A stretch of 50,147 nucleotides of DNA from an uncultured bacterium (lineage in GTDB: Bacteria; Verrucomicrobiota; Kiritimatiellia; CAIKKV01; CAIYGI01): positions 1-50,147 of the forward strand of contig CAIYGI010000154.1 of the NCBI GenBank assembly GCA_903925685.1. The letters are read 5' to 3'. Made by a program: the position numbers and the translations under genes. Shown here piece after piece: positions 1 to 5,485 of this stretch. Position 1 is the first letter of the stretch, and every line of letters starts with the position of its first letter. The notes below the pieces were generated by a model that did not search any database, was not told where the DNA came from, and saw only the letters and a program-made list of their open reading frames with translations.

Positions 1-213
1 ATCCTTTGTGGGACCGTTTGTTCGCCCCAAAGAATTCACCACGCCGCTTTACTTGTCACGCGTCAAAAAGTGCCATGTCATTTTCCGGGCAGTTCGCAAA
101 AACATGCGTAATTACAGCACGGGATCAGGAAGTGTGAATTTAAAACGCGGCGCGATTCGATTCTCAACGGCGATGTAAATCCGGAGTGGTCAAAACCAGT
201 GCGCACAAATATC
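1..213. other. gene-free left edge of window
   Basis: I see no supported gene here. The 14-bp word CACGGGATCAGGAA at 118-131 recurs exactly at 692-705. In both places it lies shortly before the promoter of an antitoxin gene, so it looks like a shared module boundary of the toxin-antitoxin island. The duplicated AbrB block begins at about 139. Confidence 0.5.
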
Positions 214-241
214 TTGCATTGTGGGAACCCACTGTTATGAT
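214..241 (+). promoter_or_regulatory. promoter with inverted-repeat operator of AbrB antitoxin 1
   Basis: TTGCAT (214-219), a 16-bp spacer, then TATGAT (236-241). The spacer contains GTGGG-AA-CCCAC (221-232), a five-base inverted repeat between the two promoter boxes. It is kept in copy 2, as expected for an autoregulatory site of an AbrB-type antitoxin. A Shine-Dalgarno AGGAG at 261-265 serves the ATG at 272. Confidence 0.55.
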
Positions 242-271
242 GGTGGTACAACTTTCTTACAGGAGATAACC

Positions 272-547
272 ATGAGTACGATTGAAGTCACGCGCATGTC
301 CTCCAAGGGCCAGGTGGTTATCCCTGGCTCCATACGGAGCAGTCTGGGGATCAAAAGCGGGACCAAATTTGCCGTCATCACGGATGGCGAGAGTATCCTG
401 ATGAAGCCGATGGAGTCCCCGAAACTGGCCGCGTTCAAAGAACTTATTGCCGAGAGCCGGGCCTGCGTACGCCGCACCGGGTTGACGCTATCCGATGTAC
501 CCAAGGCGATTCGGAAAGTCCGCGATGCGAATCGTTATAGACGCTAA
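272..547 (+). CDS. AbrB/MazE-type (SpoVT-AbrB fold) antitoxin, copy 1
   Basis: A 91-residue protein with the N-terminal swapped-hairpin signature SSKGQVVIPGSIRSSLGI (about residues 9-26), typical of AbrB-like antitoxins that bind DNA as dimers and neutralise PIN ribonucleases. The start at 272 follows AGGAG with good spacing; the upstream in-frame extension reads through the promoter and is rejected. The gene ends by overlapping a second reading frame beginning at 525 that encodes MRIVIDAN, the first strand of a PIN toxin, which stops after 13 codons. It is therefore an antitoxin whose toxin is gone. It differs from copy 2 by three residues. The family is secure; the partner loss is read directly from sequence. 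Confidence 0.85.
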   Translation: MSTIEVTRMSSKGQVVIPGSIRSSLGIKSGTKFAVITDGESILMKPMESPKLAAFKELIAESRACVRRTGLTLSDVPKAIRKVRDANRYRR

Positions 548-566
548 TGGCTCGCCTATAACCTAG
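525..566 (+). pseudogene. PIN toxin 5' stub (13 codons)
   Basis: Overlapping the antitoxin end, the frame reads MRIVIDANGSPIT then TAG. MRIVIDAN is the usual opening beta-strand of a VapC-type PIN domain with the first catalytic aspartate. After eight codons the similarity ends and a stop follows, so the ribonuclease is deleted. The same stub, with one changed residue, occurs in the other copy at 4630-4671, so the deletion predates the duplication. Confidence 0.7.
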
Positions 567-713
567 CCTAAAACTCCAAAAAGTGTTCCGAAGTGTTCTA
601 AAGTGTTCCGTTTTTGCCGGAAGGGATTCGGGGCAACCATGAATGGCGTTATGTTCAGACTGCAACTTTCCGAATACATGAACAATTTCCACACGGGATC
701 AGGAAATTTGGCC

Positions 714-742
714 TTTACACGCCATAAGAATATGGCTATGTT
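714..742 (+). promoter_or_regulatory. promoter of Phd antitoxin, predicted leaderless
   Basis: TTTACA (714-719), 17 bp, TATGTT (737-742), then only 6 nt to the ATG at 749. Transcription would begin at or next to the start codon. There is no Shine-Dalgarno sequence in front of 749. Confidence 0.5.
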
Positions 743-748
743 GGCGCT

Positions 749-1060
749 ATGAATACTGCCAACGTATCCTATACTCGGAACCATTTCAGCCGGTTACTTG
801 CCCTGGTCCGGGAGGGCAAGACAGTGCTGATCTTGGATCGAAATCAGCCCGTGGCCCGGCTGGAGCCCGCGATGAATTCAGAAACGGAAGTCCCCGAATG
901 GAAATCCTCTCTGGTGCGGCGGGGTATCCTCCACCCGGCACGACGGCAGTTGAATCCCAAGACCTTTTGTGCCCTGCCGGAAGTCCGTCCAGTCAAGGGT
1001 GGCGACATTCTGAAGGCACTGCTTGCAAATCGGGATGTTGTTGCGTCAGGGTTGGGATGA
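749..1060 (+). CDS. Phd/YefM-type antitoxin
   Basis: A 103-residue protein with the Phd start NVSYTRNHFSRLLALVREG and VLILDRNQPVARLEP, the DNA-binding N-domain of Phd/YefM antitoxins. The C-terminal part (PEVRPVKGGDILKALLANR) is the usual toxin-wrapping tail of this subfamily. The last eight residues look foreign because the reading frame runs into a deleted PIN gene (1035-1268). It probably still binds its operator, but has no functional toxin here. A 37-codon frame at 639-752 ends with an ATGA overlap on this start; I do not consider that frame a gene. Confidence 0.8.
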   Translation: MNTANVSYTRNHFSRLLALVREGKTVLILDRNQPVARLEPAMNSETEVPEWKSSLVRRGILHPARRQLNPKTFCALPEVRPVKGGDILKALLANRDVVASGLG

Positions 1061-1268
1061 GGTGCTGCCAGGAGAGGTGTGCCGTCGGGTTGCCGAGCGT
1101 CTGCTGCGCGTCCATCCCCTGCGAGCCGCCGACGCCCTGCAACTGGCCGCGGCCCTGCTGGCTTCGGATCATGAGCCGCAGCGGATGGAGGTAGTCTGCT
1201 TGGACGAGCGGCTTTCGGAAGCCGCCAGAATCGAGGGTTTCACGGTTCTGCCGCAGCCTTCGCCTTAA
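1035..1268 (+). pseudogene. PIN-domain toxin remnant, C-terminal half
   Basis: In the frame offset from the antitoxin, about 75 codons encode the distal half of a PIN ribonuclease: RVHPLRAADALQLAAALLAS, then VVCLDERLSEAARIEGFTVLP. This keeps the ADAL aspartate helix and the final LDERL acidic motif. Roughly the first half of the toxin and the last few antitoxin residues are missing, so a single internal deletion joined the two genes. The first catalytic aspartate is gone; activity is not expected. Confidence 0.75.
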
Positions 1269-1343
1269 TCACGGCCTTATATCTATCCGTGCGATCAGGC
1301 AATTCATTTGCGTTTTTCCCGCGCATCGCGCATTATTCCGCCA
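1268..1343. repeat. 76-bp dispersed repeat, copy A
   Basis: From ATCACGGC to ATTCCGCCA this segment matches 4947-5020 with a 2-bp length difference and few substitutions. Both copies sit directly after the last gene of their AbrB-led group. Partial matches in swapped order occur at 29566-29613 (ATCATTCCGCCA and TTTGCGTTTTTC), so the unit may be commoner in the genome. No coding potential is seen. Confidence 0.75.
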
Positions 1344-1388
1344 ACGCGATCATGTAAGTCTGTAGCATCGGCGCATTTCGCAATAGGC

Positions 1389-1400
1389 TCAATTAATTGA
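1389..1400. promoter_or_regulatory. palindrome before MazEF-like operon
   Basis: TCAATTAATTGA is a perfect 12-bp palindrome ending 13 bp before the antitoxin ATG. Its position suggests an operator for the antitoxin; this is an inference from symmetry only. Confidence 0.35.
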
Positions 1401-1413
1401 TGAGGGTTTGAAC

Positions 1414-1650
1414 ATGGTGCTGGTCGAAGCAAGAGTAATGGATTCCACCCATCTGGAGCTCTCCAGACCCATCGCTGCAAGTCGGGGCAAGATGGTCTTC
1501 GTCTCTGTCGCCGAGTCCGCGGAGAGGAATGCGGAGCGGCGGCAGTGGCTCGCTGGCTCGGTTGCGTCGTTGCAGGTAGCCTACGGCGATTCCGAGCCAG
1601 AGTACACCGCTGCCATGGTCAGGGAGAGCAACCCGGATTACGGCACATGA
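1414..1650 (+). CDS. antitoxin of a MazF-like toxin (small, unnamed family)
   Basis: A 78-residue protein starting MVLVEARVMDSTHLELSRPI. The ATG at 1414 is preceded by GAGGG with a 7-nt gap; the upstream TTG at 1408 lies too close to that site. It overlaps the downstream MazF-like gene by ATGA, the usual tight coupling of antitoxin and toxin. A short N-terminal beta-rich part and an acidic C-terminus (residues about 45-78) fit an antitoxin that wraps a toxin. I infer the role from context; I cannot assign the family with certainty. Confidence 0.7.
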   Translation: MVLVEARVMDSTHLELSRPIAASRGKMVFVSVAESAERNAERRQWLAGSVASLQVAYGDSEPEYTAAMVRESNPDYGT

Positions 1651-1997
1651 AAGAAGGTGACATCGTTCTAACGCCCCTGCCGCAGACCGACGGCGCTATG
1701 AAGAACCGTCCCGCACTTCTGCTCCGGGAACTTCCACCGTTCGGCGACTACCTCGCCTGTGGCATCAGCACGCAACTTCGCCAAACCGTGCCGGGGTTCG
1801 ATGACACTATTTCAAAGGCCGACCCGGATTTCGCGGCGTCCGGTCTGCTTGCCGATTCCGTGATTCGCCTCGGATTCCTTGCCGTGCTGCCGCGCCAGAG
1901 AATCCTTGGATCCATTGGTGAGATTGCAGCCACGCGTCGTGCCCATCTGCTCAGGAGACTGAGCAAGCATCTGACGGCAGATTTGGGGCGAGATTGA
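1647..1997 (+). CDS. MazF/PemK-family toxin
   Basis: A 116-residue protein beginning MKEGDIVLTPLPQTDG with KNRPALLL, the standard opening of MazF/PemK endoribonucleases (GDIV...P..G..K.RPALVL). Length and the final LLADSVIRLGFLAVLP strand pattern also fit. Such toxins cleave single-stranded mRNA. The start at 1647 is set by the ATGA overlap with the antitoxin. This TA pair looks intact. Directly after its stop comes an AACGATG-type heptad tract (2001-2024). Confidence 0.8.
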   Translation: MKEGDIVLTPLPQTDGAMKNRPALLLRELPPFGDYLACGISTQLRQTVPGFDDTISKADPDFAASGLLADSVIRLGFLAVLPRQRILGSIGEIAATRRAHLLRRLSKHLTADLGRD

Positions 1998-2000
1998 AAA

Positions 2001-2024
2001 AAGATGAATGATGAACGATGAACG
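2001..2024. repeat. short heptad tract, AACGATG type
   Basis: About three units of AA(C/T)GATG start three bases after the MazF-like stop. The same heptad forms the inverted repeats around the S23-type gene at 5023-5477. Confidence 0.7.
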
Positions 2025-2260
2025 GGTTGGGAGACACCGATTGTTCAGAATAACTTGACATTATTACCGAAAATGCGATTATTACAACCGAGTAATAAAG
2101 AACCTTGCAGTGAAAGCGCAGATTATCCAAACCGAGGCTGAACGGCGGGATAACCGCTGCCCATCAATCAATCCCTGATTGTCCCTATGCGGTTAGTTTG
2201 CGCCACGACTGGACGGCCCAAGAACGCCCGTTCTTTTCAATTAAAACCGATTAAATCCGA
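2025..2260. other. gene-free region before hicA
   Basis: No gene is seen. It is more AT-rich than its surroundings. TTGACA at 2055-2060 is followed by two direct copies of ATTATTAC (2060-2067, 2078-2085) and one inverted GTAATAA (2092-2098). This has the look of a regulated promoter, yet no reading frame follows until hicA, which has its own closer promoter. An unannotated small RNA or a long hicAB leader is possible. Confidence 0.35.
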
Positions 2261-2289
2261 TTGCCGATAATAGGGCGGTGTGATAGATT
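2261..2289 (+). promoter_or_regulatory. promoter of hicAB, predicted leaderless
   Basis: TTGCCG (2261-2266), 17 bp, TAGATT (2284-2289), then 7 nt to the hicA ATG. There is no Shine-Dalgarno sequence. The boxes are imperfect, so the call rests mainly on the spacing shared with other genes in the window. Confidence 0.4.
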
Positions 2290-2296
2290 CCAAAGA

Positions 2297-2545
2297 ATGA
2301 GCAAATCCGACAAGGTGTTGGAGCAGGTCCTGAGCGGCAGATCCGACGCGAATCTCCGTTTCGAAGACTTGCGCAATCTGCTTCTTCGACTCGGATTTGA
2401 AATGCGAACCAGTGGAAGTCACCACGTTTTTCGCATGACTGGAGTAGAAGAAAAAATCAACCTTCAGAAGGACGGGAATAAGGCGAAACCATATCAGGTG
2501 AAACAGGTGCGCGCCGTGATTCTGAAGTATCGGCTTGGAGATTAA
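2297..2545 (+). CDS. hicA: HicA mRNA interferase toxin
   Basis: An 82-residue protein with the HicA double-stranded-RNA-binding fold: FEDLRNLLLRLGFEMRTSGSHHVFRM carries the G-S-H-H-x-x-F motif with the catalytic histidine. HicA cleaves mRNA and is held by HicB. Start 2297 is the first ATG; the upstream TTG at 2261 lies in the predicted promoter. hicB follows after 2 nt. HicA proteins are usually 60-85 residues, so the toxin looks complete. Confidence 0.9.
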   Translation: MSKSDKVLEQVLSGRSDANLRFEDLRNLLLRLGFEMRTSGSHHVFRMTGVEEKINLQKDGNKAKPYQVKQVRAVILKYRLGD

Positions 2546-2547
2546 CC

Positions 2548-2760
2548 ATGAGCAAGTATGAAGTGATTATTTACTGGAGCGACGAGGACAAGGCTTTTGT
2601 CGCTGAAGTACCGGAACTTCCAGGTTGCGTTACGCATGGAAAAACGCAGACTGAAGCCTTGGTTAATGCACGAGAAGCCATGACCCTGTGGGTTCGGACT
2701 GCGAAGGAATTCGGGGATGCGATCCCTGAACCGAAGGGACGGCGGCTGGTCTACGCGTGA
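2548..2760 (+). CDS. hicB: HicB antitoxin
   Basis: A 70-residue protein with the partial RNase H-like HicB fold: YEVIIYWSDEDKAFVAEVPELPGC (split as YEVIIYWSDEDKAF and VPELPGCVTHG), then TQTEALVNAREAM. These are the strand and helix signatures of HicB. It lacks the extra C-terminal DNA-binding domain of long HicB proteins, so repression may depend on another module or the toxin complex. It is translationally linked to hicA (2-nt gap, GGAG inside the hicA end). Confidence 0.88.
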   Translation: MSKYEVIIYWSDEDKAFVAEVPELPGCVTHGKTQTEALVNAREAMTLWVRTAKEFGDAIPEPKGRRLVYA

Positions 2761-3240
2761 TTTGAAGCCTTTGCGCCAACCTCTGACCGCCGACCTCGGA
2801 TTCCCCACTGATCACTGTTGACTCTTCGCTGACCTCCGCTTTTCTCCCTGCCGGTCTCACGCCATCCACCATGCCCCATGCGCTCTGCGCTTTGCCTCCC
2901 GCACCCGCCGCTTTTTCGCGCACCCCCGCCAAAACACCCAAACTTCCCAAACAAACTCGCCTCTTTTCGCTTTCCGAAGTCCGCCACACCCCCTCAATTT
3001 CCCGCCACTTTTAAATCCTCACCCTGTAGCCCGCACCGTAACCGCGCGGCTGCGCCGCGTGGGCCCTTGGCCTGCCGATCTCCGCCCTCTGACCTCAGAT
3101 ATTTACGGAAAGCGACTATGGAGACGACACGAGGTGGCTCACGCCCTGGGAGATATTCGGGCGGGCGGAAGCGCAGACGGCGTTGGGTCAGGCAGAGCAA
3201 GCCGTGAGGAACATGTCCATGGGTTCTCTAGTGTGTTGAC
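2761..3240. other. gene-free region with degenerate heptad repeats
   Basis: No supported gene. Two pyrimidine-rich stretches (2781-2838 and 2861-2905) and a short one at 3078-3101 can be cut into 7-bp units such as CTCTGAC, CGCCGAC, CCATCCA, CCATGCC, CCATGCG. The units are far more diverged than in the other heptad tracts, and the call is correspondingly weaker. Short frames on either strand here look like by-products of the repeats. Confidence 0.45.
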
Positions 3241-3477
3241 CTATAAGGCATCGTCTTCCGCCGGGGGCGCGTCCGGCACGGCAGCGAGTGCGTCCGCGAA
3301 TGCTTTCGGGTCGAAGCGGGAGACCGCCTTGCGGAAAAAATCCCGTGTTTCCTCCCTTACGATTTCGTTCGACACCGAAGTAACTATGAACTGGTTGAGC
3401 GAAATCCCTTCCTCACGGGACAGACGCGTGACTCGGCCATGCACGTTCTCCGGCAGTCTCACTTGCAGTGTTTTCAT
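3241..3477 (-). CDS. ribbon-helix-helix antitoxin of a PIN toxin
   Basis: A 78-residue protein: KTLQVRLPENVHGRVTRLS, then EGISLNQFIVTSVSNEI. This is a beta-strand followed by two helices, the ribbon-helix-helix DNA-binding fold common in HicB/VapB-type antitoxins. The C-terminus is acidic (PPAEDDAL). It is second in its operon, starting inside the stop of the PIN gene (ATGA overlap), with AGGAGG just before the ATG. Toxin-first order is less common for VapBC but usual for this PIN subgroup. Confidence 0.75.
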   Translation of the reverse strand: MKTLQVRLPENVHGRVTRLSREEGISLNQFIVTSVSNEIVREETRDFFRKAVSRFDPKAFADALAAVPDAPPAEDDAL

Positions 3478-3905
3478 TCAGTCCTCCTGATCCGTCGCAG
3501 GAATTCCCCGGGTCTGAGAATCTCAATACCGTAGCCGCGGAGTTCCGGCTCCCGAAAATCCCTCACGTTGTGCGTCACAATCGCTTCAGCTCCAAAATTA
3601 GCGGCACATTCGAAAACCATGTTGTCGTTCTCATCCTTCAAGTTCGGCCGCAGGTTAAAGTAGACGGGCACCTCTGTGCCGTAATGAGCTAGCGCCGCGA
3701 GAATCGCAGCGGCCTGTTTCCTAGTCAACGGCACGGCCCGCGTCGCGACAGTTGCCATTACGCTGGCCTGGTATTCGAGATAAAGAGGCACGGACACCCC
3801 AAATCTAAACCTGCCGTGCGATATCTCGGAGAGTATCGCGAAACTCGCTCCCCGCCGGCTACGCACGGCCGCAACCCATACGCATGTGTCGATCACGACT
3901 CTCAT
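3474..3905 (-). CDS. PIN-domain toxin (COG1569-like)
   Basis: A 143-residue PIN ribonuclease: MRVVIDTCVWVAAVRS gives the first aspartate, LYLEYQASV an acidic helix residue, LKDENDNMVFECA and AIVTHNVRDF the later acidic residues. All expected catalytic positions are visible, so the toxin looks active. It belongs to the putative PIN toxin group with a long loop before the NDN motif. It is upstream of its RHH antitoxin. Its promoter region carries two copies of a 10-bp direct repeat, suggesting autoregulation. Confidence 0.8.
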   Translation of the reverse strand: MRVVIDTCVWVAAVRSRRGASFAILSEISHGRFRFGVSVPLYLEYQASVMATVATRAVPLTRKQAAAILAALAHYGTEVPVYFNLRPNLKDENDNMVFECAANFGAEAIVTHNVRDFREPELRGYGIEILRPGEFLRRIRRTE

Positions 3906-3942
3906 AGGTGCATATGTAACTCTATAGGTGCATTGCCGTCAA
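3904..3942 (-). promoter_or_regulatory. promoter and direct-repeat operator of PIN/RHH operon
   Basis: On the minus strand: TTGACG (3942-3937), 18 bp, TACATA (3918-3913), 7 nt to the ATG at 3905. The word ATGCACCTAT occurs twice, starting 20 bp apart (3924-3933 and 3904-3913), one in the spacer and one overlapping the start codon. A 20-bp step puts both copies on the same DNA face, as for a cooperatively bound RHH repressor. Confidence 0.5.
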
Positions 3943-4235
3943 TGCCAAAGTGCGGATCGTTGAATATCACGCGCTGGCGCTGCTCGCAGACGGTCGAGTA
4001 GCGACATTCAGGAGGCGTGTCCCGCCGTCGGAATCGATCTAATCCGCCGCATTCTGATGCAGCAAAAGCAGGCGGGTGCCATTGAATGCCTGGGGCGAGT
4101 CCCGGATGTCCGGTGGCGCAGGATATAGGTACGATGCGCGATAAATAGGTATTGCTCCGTCAATAATACCTATACAGGCGCTTTGGAACGATGGATTTGT
4201 AAACTCCAAGTGTACATTGGCGGCACGAACTCAAA
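3943..4235. other. gene-free region with a 9-bp hairpin
   Basis: No recognisable gene. ATAGGTATT (4145-4153) and AATACCTAT (4165-4173) form a perfect 9-bp stem with an 11-nt loop. Without a T-run on either side it may be an operator rather than a terminator. An open frame from 4020 to about 4126 is too short and unfamiliar to call. Confidence 0.35.
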
Positions 4236-4318
4236 CTTAAAACTCGGCGCGATTCGATTCTCAACGACGATGTAAATCCGGAGTGGTCAAAAGGTCAAAA
4301 CCAGTGCGCACAAATGTC

Positions 4319-4346
4319 TTGAACTGTGGGAACCCACTGTTATGAT
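4319..4346 (+). promoter_or_regulatory. promoter with inverted-repeat operator of AbrB antitoxin 2
   Basis: TTGAAC (4319-4324), 16 bp, TATGAT (4341-4346). The GTGGG-AA-CCCAC element (4326-4337) is identical to copy 1 and again fills the spacer, while the -35 box has drifted. Conservation of the symmetric part supports a binding site. Confidence 0.55.
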
Positions 4347-4376
4347 GGCGGTACAACTTTCTTACAGGAGATAGCC

Positions 4377-4652
4377 ATGAGTACGATGGAAGTCACGCGC
4401 ATGTCCTCCAAGGGCCAGGTGGTCATCCCTGGCTCCATACGGAGCAGTCTGGGGATCAAAAGCGGGACCAAATTTGCCGTCATCACGGATGGCGAGAGTA
4501 TCTTGATGAAGCCGATGGAGTCCCCGAAACTGGCCGCGTTCAAAGAACTTATTGCCGAGAGCCGGGCCTGCGTACGCAGCACCGGGTTGACGCTATCCGA
4601 TGTACCCAAGGCGATTCGGAGAGTCCGCGATGCAAATCGTTATAGACGCTAA
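4377..4652 (+). CDS. AbrB/MazE-type antitoxin, copy 2
   Basis: A 91-residue paralogue of the protein at 272-547, differing at three positions (Ile4 to Met, one Arg to Ser, one Lys to Arg). It has the same SSKGQVVIPGSIR fold signature, the same AGGAG-preceded start and the same overlap with a broken PIN frame. Both copies stay open, so the antitoxin may still be selected, for instance as a repressor or to counter related PIN toxins elsewhere. That role is inference. Confidence 0.85.
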   Translation: MSTMEVTRMSSKGQVVIPGSIRSSLGIKSGTKFAVITDGESILMKPMESPKLAAFKELIAESRACVRSTGLTLSDVPKAIRRVRDANRYRR

Positions 4653-4671
4653 TGGCGTGCCTATAGCCTAG
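4630..4671 (+). pseudogene. PIN toxin 5' stub, copy 2
   Basis: Reads MQIVIDANGVPIA then TAG, overlapping the antitoxin end. It corresponds to the stub at 525-566: first PIN strand with catalytic Asp, then loss of similarity. Confidence 0.7.
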
Positions 4672-4723
4672 CCTAAAACTCCAAAAAGTGTTCCGTTTTT
4701 GCCGGAAGGGATTCTGGTCAACC

Positions 4724-4936
4724 ATGAATGCCGAACACTACAATGTCACACTGGTTGAATCCGACGAAGGTTTTGCCGTTTGGTGCGACGCCTTGCCAGG
4801 GTGTTGTTCGCAAGGCGCAACACGCGAAGAAGCCTTGGCGAACATCCGTGGCGCCATCCGCGACTATCTTGACGCACGGCCTGAAATCGAGGCGCACTTC
4901 GGAACCCGGATCCAACACGCTGAAGTCGCGGTGTAA
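4724..4936 (+). CDS. solo HicB-like antitoxin
   Basis: A 70-residue HicB-fold protein: YNVTLVESDEGFAVWCDALPGCCSQG, best seen as YNVTLVESDEGFAVWC and ALPGC, then TREEALANIRGAIRDYL. No HicA gene lies on either side: upstream is the AbrB/PIN stub block and downstream the 74-bp repeat. Its ATG is exactly where the duplicated block ends. It may be an orphan antitoxin carried along by recombination, or paired with a HicA outside the window. An upstream 12-codon extension is possible but crosses the duplicated tail. Confidence 0.8.
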   Translation: MNAEHYNVTLVESDEGFAVWCDALPGCCSQGATREEALANIRGAIRDYLDARPEIEAHFGTRIQHAEVAV

Positions 4937-4946
4937 CGGCCATTTC

Positions 4947-5020
4947 ATCACGGCATTGTATATCCGTGCGCTCAGGCAATTCGTTTGCGTTTTTCCCCCG
5001 CATCGCGCATTATTCCGCCA
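4947..5020. repeat. 74-bp dispersed repeat, copy B
   Basis: Matches 1268-1343. It ends two bases before the AACGATG heptad tract that forms the left arm of the S23-type cassette. Confidence 0.75.
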
Positions 5021-5022
5021 CG

Positions 5023-5059
5023 TGATGAACGATGAACGATGAATGATGAACGATGAATG
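5023..5059. repeat. left heptad arm of S23-type cassette
   Basis: Units of AA(C/T)GATG. Positions 5028-5057 (four heptads plus AA) are a perfect 30-bp reverse complement of 5448-5477. The start codon of the enclosed gene (5053) lies inside this arm. Confidence 0.95.
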
Positions 5060-5427
5060 CGGAAAAACAGAAACCTTGGGATTTGAAGGAGCGGCTGAAG
5101 GAGTATTCGCTCCGAATTATCCGGATGTATTGCTGTTTGCCGAGAGCGGACGTGGCCCATGTCCTGGGGAAGCAAGTGCTGCGAAGCGGAACGTCAGTGG
5201 GAGCGCACCATCGGGAGGCGTCCCGGGCGCGATCCACGGCCGAGTTCATCAGCAAGATGGAGGGCGGCCTGCAGGAGTTGGATGAGACCGCATACTGGCT
5301 GGAACTGCTGGTCGGCAGCAAAACCGTTCCGCCAGACGAGATGCAAGGGCTGTTTGACGAAACGGAAGAACTCATAGCAATCTTCACCGCTTCCGTCATT
5401 ACCGTGAAAAAAAGGAAACAGCAATGA
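5053..5427 (+). CDS. S23-type four-helix-bundle protein (23S rRNA intervening-sequence family)
   Basis: A 124-residue helical protein with the family signature: RLKEYSLRIIRMYCCLP, GKQVLRSGTSVGAHHREA, RARSTAEFISKMEGGLQELD, ETAYWLELLV. These proteins were first found encoded in intervening sequences of bacterial 23S rRNA and are structurally related to Avd of diversity-generating retroelements. They form basic pentamers; their function is not settled. The ATG lies inside a 30-bp arm that is exactly repeated, inverted, 20 nt after the stop. Transcription across the unit would give an RNA with a 30-bp terminal stem, as in true rRNA intervening sequences, but here next to carB. No Shine-Dalgarno site is visible. 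Confidence 0.85.
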   Translation: MNAEKQKPWDLKERLKEYSLRIIRMYCCLPRADVAHVLGKQVLRSGTSVGAHHREASRARSTAEFISKMEGGLQELDETAYWLELLVGSKTVPPDEMQGLFDETEELIAIFTASVITVKKRKQQ

Positions 5428-5447
5428 AATCGTCTTTCTTTAGTTTC

Positions 5448-5477
5448 TTCATCGTTCATCATTCATCGTTCATCGTT
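5448..5477. repeat. right heptad arm of S23-type cassette
   Basis: Perfect inverted copy of 5028-5057, consisting of TTCATCG/TTCATCA heptads. It ends 8 bp before the carB ATG and thus forms the whole carB leader. Confidence 0.95.
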
Positions 5478-5485
5478 TGATTAAA

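Larger units (their letters stand above)
139..645. repeat. AbrB block, copy 1 of a 0.5-kb duplication
   Basis: This block aligns with 4236-4730 over essentially its whole length, including promoter, AbrB gene, PIN stub and the tail up to the words ACCATGAATG. Differences are scattered substitutions plus two small tandem changes. This copy has the decamer AAGTGTTCCG three times (581-610) where the other has it once, and the other copy has an extra 9-bp GTCAAAAGG-type duplication upstream. Right after ACCATGAATG the sequences diverge: here into unrelated DNA, in copy 2 into a HicB gene. The sharp end at a start codon suggests cassette-like recombination. Confidence 0.85.
4236..4730. repeat. AbrB block, copy 2 of a 0.5-kb duplication
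   Basis: Counterpart of 139-645. It carries promoter, operator, AbrB gene and PIN stub. It has one AAGTGTTCCG unit instead of three, and a 9-bp tandem duplication (GGTCAAAA type) at about 4285. It ends at ACCATGAATG, where a HicB gene begins. Confidence 0.85.

Noticed and set aside
639-752. 37-codon frame ending in an ATGA overlap with the Phd antitoxin
   Set aside because: It begins at the end of the duplicated block, has no family features, and the Phd gene appears to have its own promoter inside it.
2781-3101. Perfect heptad array
   Set aside because: Units are too diverged to be sure of the period; kept only as a weak repeat region.
5028-5477. Attenuator hairpin controlling carB
   Set aside because: The two arms are 390 bp apart with a full gene between them, so the structure is better seen as cassette ends than as a pyrimidine-responsive attenuator.
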